From positions 1 through 8,841 of the forward strand of contig CAYYYW010000032.1 in assembly GCA_964476245.1 (NCBI GenBank): a stretch of DNA of 8,841 nt, written 5' to 3'. Below the pieces are notes generated by a model. That model saw only the letters and a list, made by a program, of their open reading frames with translations, had not been told where the DNA came from and ran no database searches. Of this stretch, positions 1 through 5,269 are shown in pieces. How positions within the stretch are numbered: the stretch's first letter is position 1; each line of letters starts with the position of its first letter. Both the position numbers and the translations under genes were made by a program. This DNA comes from CAYYYW01 sp964476245. Lineage in GTDB: Bacteria; Patescibacteriota; Microgenomatia; UBA1406; HO2-37-13b.

Positions 1-1479
1 TAACAACCCAAACATAAAAGTAAAAGGAAGATTTTGAAAGGAATAATCAATCCCATCAACAATTACATTAAACCCCATCTGCCAAAGTTCCTTAATTATA
101 TTTACCGCATCGACTGATTTGCCCTTATGAGCGATAAATAGTTGAACTTCATCAATGAAAATATATGGATGTTTTTTTGGATCAATTTCATTCTCATTAA
201 TAAAGTTTAAAATTGACTGGAGATTATTGTCCCAAATTGTGATTGCCTTTTGTTCAATTTTGTCGTTGCTTATAATTTTTGCTTCTTGTCCTTCAAAACG
301 CAGCCCTTTTTCTGGCTGAAAGACGAGCGCGCGATCTTCCCCAACTTTGTTTACTAAGTTACATAATGCTGTTGTCTTTCCCGTAAACATACTTTTTGCA
401 TGAATAACTATTACCTGTCTTTCTAAGGAGGCGACTAAAATTCTCATGATTTCATTAGCTACCTCTTCAGGTTTTGGATCAAGAAGATGGCCTAAAAGCC
501 CTAATTTTGCCTCTATTTGAGAAATACAATCATAGAGATCGGTTGGATCCTCATATTTTTCATAAATTTTTAGAGGATTAACAATAATTTTCAGAATTCG
601 TACATCACCCCATCCTGCCGCTTCAAATCCGCCCTGATCAACTAAATGTTCAACCCTGGCCACCTCAATGCTCAGGTCTTCTATCAAGGCTTCTTCTTGG
701 ATACGTTCTCCTTCTGCTTGAGCACGATTGATTACTCCCTGTTTAAGATTGTTAATCGAATCTGGTAAAAGGGTAACTAATAAATCAGGCTTGGGAATTA
801 TATCTTTAAGAAGACAAACTAACTGGAGGTAAGTTTGGTAGTCTTCATCACTAAATCGATTGGTTTTATGATACCAATCTACCCACATCAGTATATCCGT
901 TAATGTACTAGTGTCAGAAATTGAAAGACCTTCCTTACCTTTTGCTAAAATATCAGACATTATGTTGGCCAAAAGAAAAAAAGTTTGTGAAGCTAACATA
1001 TATTTTGCCTTTTTTTGGGAAGGACGCCAAAATAAATTTTCTAAGTGCGGTTCTCTTATTTCATTAATAGGAAAATCGTCTGCAAGATCTTTTCTCAAAA
1101 ATCTAGCTATCGTGCTTTTACTAACTCCCAAAGGTCCCAAAAAACCAATTAATTTTCCAATCGGATTAGTGAATGTTCGTTCAAATCGATCTGTACTCTC
1201 TGCCCCGACTTGATGCTTTATGGCAAAAAGATCGATCAATCGGTTAAATAAAAATTGTTCTGGCTCGGTTAAGTCAGAGAATCCTAAAATAACCTCTCGC
1301 TGAAGTTTATAAAAACTGTCTTCTTTTTCAATCTCACCTTCCGGCTTTAAGTCTCTCTCCCAACCTCCCAGCGTATTAATAATTTGTTTTAAAGAAGTCT
1401 GAAACCTTTCCTGATCAAAACCTTGAAGCTCTGGTGAGAGATCTATTATTCCTTGGGACACGTCTTCCGGTTTAGCCAT
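1..1479 (-). CDS. Deoxynucleoside kinase-like / TK1-type thymidine kinase fusion (partial, C-terminus outside window)
   Basis: The reading frame is open for 493 codons from the ATG at 1479-1477 and runs off the window edge, so the C-terminus is missing. Residues about 1-105 match nothing I recognise. Residues about 106-260 resemble the deoxynucleoside kinase family: a P-loop-like GPLGVSKST at 115-123, a segment HLENLFWRPSQKKAKYMLAS (145-164) like the family's substrate-site helix, DTS at 189-191 where the family has DRS, and PKPDLLVTL (230-238) like PPDLLIYL. Residues about 353-493 resemble TK1 thymidine kinase: P-loop KSMFTGKTT (362-370), DEVQ (443-446) with catalytic Glu444 of the family's DE-x-Q motif, and VDGIDYSF (474-481) before the lasso loop; the zinc-site region would lie beyond the edge. 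Likely role: ATP-dependent phosphorylation of salvaged deoxynucleosides in the cytoplasm. AGGT lies about 9 nt before the ATG; an in-frame TTG at 1506 is a less likely start. The TK1 domain is secure; activity of the first domain is doubtful. Confidence 0.85.
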   Translation of the reverse strand, partial: MAKPEDVSQGIIDLSPELQGFDQERFQTSLKQIINTLGGWERDLKPEGEIEKEDSFYKLQREVILGFSDLTEPEQFLFNRLIDLFAIKHQVGAESTDRFERTFTNPIGKLIGFLGPLGVSKSTIARFLRKDLADDFPINEIREPHLENLFWRPSQKKAKYMLASQTFFLLANIMSDILAKGKEGLSISDTSTLTDILMWVDWYHKTNRFSDEDYQTYLQLVCLLKDIIPKPDLLVTLLPDSINNLKQGVINRAQAEGERIQEEALIEDLSIEVARVEHLVDQGGFEAAGWGDVRILKIIVNPLKIYEKYEDPTDLYDCISQIEAKLGLLGHLLDPKPEEVANEIMRILVASLERQVIVIHAKSMFTGKTTALCNLVNKVGEDRALVFQPEKGLRFEGQEAKIISNDKIEQKAITIWDNNLQSILNFINENEIDPKKHPYIFIDEVQLFIAHKGKSVDAVNIIKELWQMGFNVIVDGIDYSFQNLPFTFMFGLL

Positions 1480-1528
1480 AATTTGTTTACCTAAGTCAAA
1501 AACCAAACGACTACAATTTTAATTTTGA

Positions 1529-1556
1529 AGTATATCAAAAAAAATTATTTTATCAA
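1529..1556 (-). promoter_or_regulatory. Sigma70-type promoter of the kinase-fusion gene
   Basis: Reading on the minus strand, TTGATA (1556-1551) is followed after 16 bases by TATACT (1534-1529). Both boxes match the consensus at five of six bases. Transcription would start near 1522, leaving a leader of about 40 nt before the ATG at 1479. The spacer carries a run of eight T. Confidence 0.6.
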
Positions 1557-1826
1557 CGATATTGTCTAACTTTTTTTAACACCCACTCAATCACCTATCC
1601 TAAAAACTGTCAGAGTAGAGCAGAGGATAGACTATTATAACAACCCAAACACTCACCTATTAGTATCCTGTAGTATTCTGTAGATGAGGATTCTGACCAG
1701 ACATAATTAGGGAGAACAAACCAGGGAAATCAAGGAAAAATAAGTAAGAAAACAAAATTATTAATATAAAAATTAAAAATTGAAAATTACAAATTTTGCC
1801 CACTTCTCCACTGGTTGAACTTAAAG

Positions 1827-1854
1827 ACGTCGTAAAAGATACAATTTACGACGT
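1827..1854. repeat. Perfect 10-bp inverted repeat (ACGTCGTAAA / TTTACGACGT)
   Basis: Arms at 1827-1836 and 1845-1854 are exact reverse complements around the 8-base loop AGATACAA. Neither strand has a T-run directly after the stem, so it does not look like an intrinsic terminator. It may be a protein-binding dyad or part of a structured RNA. It lies about 270-300 bp upstream of the kinase-fusion promoter, far for a simple operator. Confidence 0.6.
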
Positions 1855-2118
1855 TATATAACTATGCTTCCCGCCTCGGCATGCATCCATGTAATACAAA
1901 CTCCTGCCTTTCGTTGTTCCTAGAATTGTCGATACCCATAATTAGAGGAGTAATAATCTCTTCTCTTACATTAATTTGACTCTTTTGTTAATCCGTTATT
2001 AACTGATTGGTTTGTTTTTATTAACGTTTTTGACTCATCGATTTCTTAATTCGATCGCGAAGGACTATCAATCAGGCTATTCATTTGCTTAATAATACGA
2101 ATTGCTTTAATTTAGATT

Positions 2119-2390
2119 GTTTTATTAATCTAATCTATAATTTTTGAAGATAAAATTATTAGAAGCAGGTCTCTTGTTCTACTTGATTTTAGCTTGTATT
2201 ATTAATCTAAATTGTTATTTTCGAGGTCAAAACTTCAGAACTTCTCATCTTGGTTTTAGTCATAGTTAGCTTGTTTTATCAACCCAAAATCCTAATTTTG
2301 AGGCTAAAGTCTTTTAAAGACTGTCTTCAAAAGAAGACAGTCTTTAGACTATTCTATCAATCTAATTTACAATTTTTAGCTTAAATTTGG
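2119..2390. repeat. Degenerate tandem array with a 77-78 bp period, four copies
   Basis: Copies begin at 2119, 2196, 2273 and 2351, giving spacings of 77, 77 and 78. The first 37 bases or so of each copy are related: a start like GTTTTATYAAYCYAA, then seven to nine variable bases, then a block like ATTTTTGAGGNTAAAA; the remaining 40 bases differ. Copies 1 and 2 share 14 of their first 15 bases, and both end in TTAGCTT. The second block of copy 1 is a perfect dyad (ATAATTTT/AAAATTAT). Weaker relatives of the first block lie near 2014 and 2040. The copies are too diverged for a live CRISPR array and no cas genes are present. Confidence 0.6.
2313..2348. other. Strong hairpin inside the third repeat copy
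   Basis: AAAGACTGTCTTC (2316-2328) pairs perfectly with GAAGACAGTCTTT (2333-2345) around the loop AAAA, and two A-T pairs and one G-T pair extend the base. The upstream AGTCTTT (2308-2314) can instead pair with AAAGACT (2316-2322), so two structures exclude each other. No T-run follows on either strand, so simple intrinsic termination is unlikely. Confidence 0.6.
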
Positions 2391-2426
2391 GATTATTTTG
2401 GATAGCGATCTACTACGTTTTGGAGG

Positions 2427-2435
2427 ATTATAACA
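2427..2435 (-). promoter_or_regulatory. Possible extended -10 box reading into the repeat array
   Basis: On the minus strand TGTTATAAT (2435-2427) matches the extended -10 pattern TGnTATAAT. The best upstream match is TTCAAT, 18 bases away, which is poor. A transcript starting near 2420 would cross all four repeat copies and the hairpin at 2313-2348. Such boxes arise by chance in AT-rich DNA. Confidence 0.25.
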
Positions 2436-2502
2436 AGTTAAAGTATCAAGATTGAACTCAAGATTCTCTCTTTGTCACTAATTGATCTCGTTTGATAAAA
2501 GA

Positions 2503-2511
2503 TTATCCACA
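2503..2511 (+). promoter_or_regulatory. DnaA-box consensus TTATCCACA
   Basis: An exact match to the bacterial DnaA box. A second site, TTATCCACC (2647-2655), matches at eight of nine positions, and TTATTTACA (2523-2531) at seven. A very AT-rich stretch follows (2512-2570). A single perfect box does not define an origin, and dnaA and dnaN are not in the window. Confidence 0.35.
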
Positions 2512-2591
2512 AATTCAACATATTATTTACATATTATTATGGGATATAAACATACTATAGGATAGTAATTACACGTTCGTAATTTTTCCTT

Positions 2592-2628
2592 GCCCGCCGA
2601 AGTCCCGCTAAGCAGAACAAAGGCGGGT
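2592..2628. other. GC-rich hairpin downstream of the yebC/membrane-protein pair
   Basis: CCCGCC (2593-2598) pairs with GGCGGG (2622-2627), with a flanking G-T pair, around a 23-base loop that itself contains CCCGCTAAG. It stands out as GC-rich within AT-rich sequence, about 30-65 bp beyond the stop of the minus-strand membrane protein gene, where a terminator is expected. On the minus strand the stem is followed by CAAGGAAAAATT, so the usual T-run is absent. It could be an atypical terminator, an mRNA 3'-end stabiliser or a dispersed palindromic repeat. Confidence 0.4.
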
Positions 2629-2659
2629 CCCCTCTTCCCTATTCTCTTATCCACCACCA

Positions 2660-3478
2660 TTACCAACTGATCGATAAAATAGTAATTATAAAAACAAAAA
2701 TAAAAACAAAAATATATTCACGAATGCGCTCTCGAAATAAACGTTCTTCTATATAGGCTTGAAAAAGACCAATTAAACTATAAAAACAAGCCGTTAGGAA
2801 AATTGCCAAAAGAGTCGACTTTATCGGCACAAAAGAAAAAACCAAACCAATCTCGGCAATTATCAAGGTAATCAAGAAGGAGTATTTAATGATCAATGGC
2901 TCAAGAATAGTTTTTGGGTTAATGCTCCATAAAAATTGAAGATTAATCGGGAATGTCAAAAGAAAAATTAATACAAAATTAATAAAGTAATTTAACTGAA
3001 ACGACCAGACGAGGTTAAAAATTAAAAACAAAGTTAAGGTAAGAAACAAAAAATTAACTGAAAAAGCGGCCCTAAAAAGCTGGAGGCTCTTCTCTACTCC
3101 AACGTTGAAGATATTTGACGAAAGAAGAATAGCATAAATGGATATTCCAAAGATAATAATAAAAGGCAACCTAGTCAGCCACCTCACCGGCAATAAAAAA
3201 TAAAACAAGACAAAGGCGACCGTAAAATAAACCGGCAAGATAAATAGCGTCAACCACTCAATTTTTTCAACGCCTTCTAAGATGGAAAAAAAAGTCAAAA
3301 AATAAACTGTTCCCGCAACAAAAAAAACAAAATATTTAATTTGATTAAAAGTTAAAAATGAAGACACAAATATAAAAAGAGTTAAAATTAAAGTTGAGAT
3401 AACAAATCGTTGACGTTTGCTTACACGGTCGAACAATCTATATAGAAAACGAGGAATTAACATAAACTTTATGAACAT
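2660..3478 (-). CDS. Polytopic membrane protein of unknown function, overlapping yebC
   Basis: 272 residues from the ATG at 3478 and very hydrophobic, with about nine or ten predicted membrane helices spread over the whole length and only short basic or aromatic loops. Near the C-terminus the segment YIEERLFRERIREYI is charged and probably cytoplasmic, just before the last helix. I do not recognise an enzyme motif or transporter signature. It vaguely recalls membrane proteins of unknown function from Microgenomates (perhaps the DUF5656 family, unverified). The start lies inside the end of yebC: a TTG at 3484, ATG at 3478 and ATG at 3463 are in frame. I prefer 3478 because AGAAGAG lies about 7 nt upstream. 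The 41-nt overlap suggests translational coupling to yebC, but a shared function is not implied. Confidence 0.8.
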   Translation of the reverse strand: MFIKFMLIPRFLYRLFDRVSKRQRFVISTLILTLFIFVSSFLTFNQIKYFVFFVAGTVYFLTFFSILEGVEKIEWLTLFILPVYFTVAFVLFYFLLPVRWLTRLPFIIIFGISIYAILLSSNIFNVGVEKSLQLFRAAFSVNFLFLTLTLFLIFNLVWSFQLNYFINFVLIFLLTFPINLQFLWSINPKTILEPLIIKYSFLITLIIAEIGLVFSFVPIKSTLLAIFLTACFYSLIGLFQAYIEERLFRERIREYIFVFIFVFIITILSISW

Positions 3479-4169
3479 CGTCAAGCTCTTCTAAAGTTTC
3501 GACTAAAGATAAAATTTTATCGGCAATTTCTTTGTCAGAAATATCAATGGTAGTCAATGGCCGATAAAAAATATCAATCGTAGTTGGCTTCGGAAAAGCC
3601 TGGTCGATGTTTTTTTCTACGTGGCCCAACTCCTCAAAAGGAACATAGAGGACAAAATTACTTTCGTCTTCCTCAATGTCCTGAGCTTGTATCTTACCCA
3701 TCAATTGTAAAACCATATTCTCACTGATTGCTTGTTTATCAAATACGACTACCCCGCATTTTTCAAAGTTATAGAGCGCTGATCCCGCCGACCCCAATTT
3801 TCCTCCAGCTTGTTCTAAAATTTTGCGGATTTCAGATAAAGTACGATTAGGATTGTCTGTGGCCGCGATAATTATTAAAGAAACCCCTCCCTGACCAAAC
3901 CCTTCATAAACGATCTCTTTTAAATCCACGTCTTGTGATCCTTTCGCTTTTTCAATCGCCCGAGCAATATTTTCCTTTGGCATGTTGAATTCTTTTGCCT
4001 TCATAACAGCCAAGCGAAGTCTCACATTTTTATCTGGATCACTGATTCCGCCACCTTCTTTTACCGCCAAAGTAATAAAGCGCGATAACTTTGAAAACAT
4101 TTGTCCTTTTTGCTCATCCTTAATACCCTTTCCTCTCTTTATTTTTGACCATTTTGAATGTCCGCTCAT
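3438..4169 (-). CDS. yebC: YebC/PmpR family protein (TACO1-like translation factor)
   Basis: 243 residues, the usual family length. The N-terminus MSGHSKWSKIKRGKG matches the family signature (MAGHSKWANIKHRK), followed by FSKLSRFITLAVKEGGG, NVRLRLAVMKAKEFNMPKEN and IARAIEKAKG, all diagnostic. The middle part has YEGFGQGGVSLII, TDNPNRTLSEIR and GGKLGSAGSALYNFE, also characteristic. Family members were long annotated as transcriptional regulators; later work on bacterial YebC and mitochondrial TACO1 supports binding to the ribosome and relief of stalling at proline-rich stretches. It is a soluble cytoplasmic protein. It is the first gene of a two-gene minus-strand unit and is divergent from the TPR gene at 4233. 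No Shine-Dalgarno site is visible before the ATG. The C-terminus, ending DDVHKVYVNSSFSI, is complete. Confidence 0.97.
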   Translation of the reverse strand: MSGHSKWSKIKRGKGIKDEQKGQMFSKLSRFITLAVKEGGGISDPDKNVRLRLAVMKAKEFNMPKENIARAIEKAKGSQDVDLKEIVYEGFGQGGVSLIIIAATDNPNRTLSEIRKILEQAGGKLGSAGSALYNFEKCGVVVFDKQAISENMVLQLMGKIQAQDIEEDESNFVLYVPFEELGHVEKNIDQAFPKPTTIDIFYRPLTTIDISDKEIADKILSLVETLEELDDVHKVYVNSSFSI

Positions 4170-4185
4170 TTTATAAAACCAACTC

Positions 4186-4213
4186 TTGACTAATTAAACT
4201 ATTATATTATACT
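4186..4213 (+). promoter_or_regulatory. Sigma70-type promoter of the TPR gene
   Basis: TTGACT (4186-4191), a 16-base spacer and TATACT (4208-4213); each box differs from the consensus by one base. Transcription would begin near 4220, only about 13 nt before the ATG at 4233, with no Shine-Dalgarno site in that short leader. Confidence 0.6.
4201..4211 (-). promoter_or_regulatory. Possible -10 region of yebC (two overlapping TATAAT boxes)
   Basis: On the minus strand TATAAT occurs at 4211-4206 and again at 4206-4201. No convincing -35 box lies at the proper distance upstream. The boxes overlap the -10 box of the oppositely directed TPR promoter, so the two genes may compete for RNA polymerase. 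The leader to the ATG at 4169 would be about 25-30 nt. Confidence 0.35.
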
Positions 4214-4232
4214 TTTTATCCAATTAATAATC

Positions 4233-5036
4233 ATGAAATCATTTGTTGAAATTTTAAAAAACCAAGCAATCGAAGCCGCCATGTCTGGAGATTGGCGCAG
4301 GGCGATTAATTTCAATAAAAAAATAGTCGCTGAGTTTCCTGACGATCTTGGTTCGTATCTTCGTTTAGGCTTTGCCCTAATTCAATTAGGTGATTTATCT
4401 AAAGCAAGAAAAGCTTACCTTAAGGCTATAGAAATTCAACCAGGGAATCAAATCGCTTTAAACAATTTAGACAAAATAAGAATTCTGAAAAAAAGAGGGT
4501 ACGTAACACATAAACAAAAAGACAATTTCTCTCTTGACCCTAATATGTTTGTAGAAATTCCTGAAAAAACTAGAGTTGTTTCTCTGATTAATTTAGGACA
4601 AATCAGTATTTTGGCCAAATTAAAAGTCGGTCAAAATGTTTATTTGAAAATTAAAAAAAGAAAGGTGGAGGTAAGAACAGCAAGCGATGAATATATCGGC
4701 GCTCTTCCAGATGACATTTCCAAAAGATTGATTCTCTTTATAAAGGCTAAAACTCAATACATATCTTTTATAAAAGAAGTTACCAAAAGAAATGTTGGCG
4801 TATTTATTAAAGAAGAAAAAAGAGGTAGAAAAGTTAAGCATTATTCCTCTTTTCCTAAAAATTTACAAGAGGATATGAAAATAATGATTACCGAAGAAGA
4901 AGCGGCTGAACCAGATGAAGAGACTGAGAAAGAAGAATCTTCTTTAGACCTTGAAGAATTGGCCAAGGAAGCTGAAGAAAAAGAATGTTATCCTGAATCG
5001 ACTTTAGATGAAGAAAAGGATGATTTTGAAGAATGA
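4233..5036 (+). CDS. TPR protein with HIRAN-like middle region and acidic tail
   Basis: 267 residues, cytoplasmic, without a signal peptide or membrane helix. Residues about 8-43 and 44-77 form two tetratricopeptide repeats; the second (LGFALIQLGDLSKARKAYLK, then AIEIQPGN) is canonical. Residues about 128-195 look like a small beta-rich domain: LAKLKVGQNVYLKIKKRK, then VEVRTASDEYIGALPDDISK, then a hydrophobic strand and YISFIKEV. The order (charged strand, YIGALP turn, helix, Y-x-x-x-I-x-x-V strand) recalls HIRAN-type beta-barrels, but this is resemblance only. Residues about 220-267 are strongly acidic and probably disordered. TPRs usually bind partner proteins, so an adaptor role is plausible; the partner is unknown. 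It is the only plus-strand gene here, starts almost at its transcript's 5' end, and its last 49 nt overlap the antisense gene at 4988-5209. Confidence 0.85.
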   Translation: MKSFVEILKNQAIEAAMSGDWRRAINFNKKIVAEFPDDLGSYLRLGFALIQLGDLSKARKAYLKAIEIQPGNQIALNNLDKIRILKKRGYVTHKQKDNFSLDPNMFVEIPEKTRVVSLINLGQISILAKLKVGQNVYLKIKKRKVEVRTASDEYIGALPDDISKRLILFIKAKTQYISFIKEVTKRNVGVFIKEEKRGRKVKHYSSFPKNLQEDMKIMITEEEAAEPDEETEKEESSLDLEELAKEAEEKECYPESTLDEEKDDFEE

Positions 5037-5209
5037 TCTCGTTTAGCGGGATAGTGAATAATTTTATTTTTAAAAAAAACAATTGTTCCTCTGATTCTCT
5101 TTCTATCTAATATCTTTTTTAACTCCTCAGCAAAGCCCAAATCCTTCATTGATAAAAGAGACAAAACAAACGAGACGATAAAAATAATAACAATAATTAT
5201 AGTAAACAT
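4988..5209 (-). CDS. Small single-pass membrane protein, unknown function
   Basis: 73 residues from the ATG at 5209. Residues 2-19 form one hydrophobic helix (FTIIIVIIFIVSFVLSLL), followed by a cytoplasmic-type segment SMKDLGFAEELKKILDRKRI, then GTIVFFKNKIIHY, a short beta-like stretch, and a Ser/Lys-rich tail. The pattern of one helix plus a short basic domain looks like a real conserved small protein, though I cannot name the family. The tail is antisense to the end of the TPR gene and may be simple read-through of that sequence. A TTG at 5230 is an alternative start adding seven residues; I prefer the ATG because AGAAG lies about 8 nt before it. It follows the LytR_C-like gene by about 60 bp on the same strand and may share its transcript. 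Confidence 0.65.
   Translation of the reverse strand: MFTIIIVIIFIVSFVLSLLSMKDLGFAEELKKILDRKRIRGTIVFFKNKIIHYPAKRDHSSKSSFSSSKVDSG
5036..5071 (+). terminator. Weak candidate terminator of the TPR gene
   Basis: ATCTCG (5036-5041) pairs with CGGGAT (5047-5052), with one G-T pair, around the loop TTTAG. A T-rich stretch follows (ATTTTATTTTT, 5061-5071) after an 8-base gap. The stem starts on the last base of the TPR stop codon and lies inside the opposite-strand small gene. It is short, and the gap before the T-run weakens the call. Confidence 0.3.
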
Positions 5210-5211
5210 AG

Positions 5212-5248
5212 TTCTAACTTCTATCCTCAAATTCTAACTTCCATCTTC
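5212..5248. repeat. Two direct copies of a 17-bp unit, 20-bp period
   Basis: TTCTAACTTCTATCCTC (5212-5228) and TTCTAACTTCCATCTTC (5232-5248) match at 15 of 17 bases. They sit immediately upstream of the small membrane protein start and supply the purine-rich leader there. This looks like a simple slippage duplication. Confidence 0.6.
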
Positions 5249-5269
5249 TGTCATCTATCGTCAATTACT

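Larger units (their letters stand above)
1557..2659. other. Long intergenic region without a convincing gene
   Basis: About 1.1 kb in which both strands are interrupted by stops and no frame shows a recognisable protein. It is AT-rich with two GC-richer islands (about 1866-1915 and 2592-2630). From left to right it holds: a 10-bp tandem duplication AGTATCCTGT/AGTATTCTGT near 1661-1680; an A-rich stretch (1720-1795); a perfect dyad (1827-1854); a small hairpin, AGAGGAG and CTCTTCT around TAATAAT (1944-1964); TTTGACTC twice (near 1976 and 2029); the 77-bp repeat array; a perfect DnaA-box consensus; a short dyad TACTAT/ATAGTA (2553-2567); and a GC-rich hairpin. Its job is unknown. A noncoding RNA locus, a replication or partition site, or decayed sequence are all possible. 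Confidence 0.6.

Noticed and set aside
911..1213. Plus-strand open frame of 100 codons
   Set aside because: It is antisense to the dNK-like domain, whose minus-strand frame carries recognisable family motifs and a promoter.
1638..1651. TAACAACCCAAACA occurring both here and at 1-14
   Set aside because: The first copy lies inside conserved TK1 coding sequence and only 14 bases match, so chance is the simplest explanation.
1864..1923. 19-codon plus-strand ORF in the GC-richer island
   Set aside because: It is short, has no ribosome site and no recognisable sequence; not enough to call a gene.
2119..2390. CRISPR array with 37-bp repeats and 40-bp spacers
   Set aside because: The period would fit, but the repeats differ at many positions between copies and no cas gene is in the window; live arrays have near-identical repeats.
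2119..2390. Integron attC-like sites
   Set aside because: The GTTRRRY/RYYYAAC core pairs are not present in the blocks and there is no integrase or cassette gene.
2435..2518. 27-codon minus-strand ORF (starting MLNLWIIF) over the DnaA-box region
   Set aside because: No promoter or ribosome site fits and its length is what AT-rich DNA gives by chance.
1557..2659. tRNA, tmRNA, SRP RNA or RNase P RNA in the long gap
   Set aside because: I looked for T-loop, tmRNA ends, the SRP core loop and RNase P conserved segments on both strands and saw none.
3982..4176. Plus-strand open frame of 64 codons opposite yebC
   Set aside because: It lies antisense to the most conserved part of YebC and shows no protein features of its own.
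4620..5082. Two minus-strand frames (4620-4841 and 4888-5082) opposite the TPR gene
   Set aside because: They mirror the Lys/Glu-rich coding sequence as Phe/Leu/Ser-rich shadows; the overlapping 4988-5209 frame has a better start and a plausible protein pattern.
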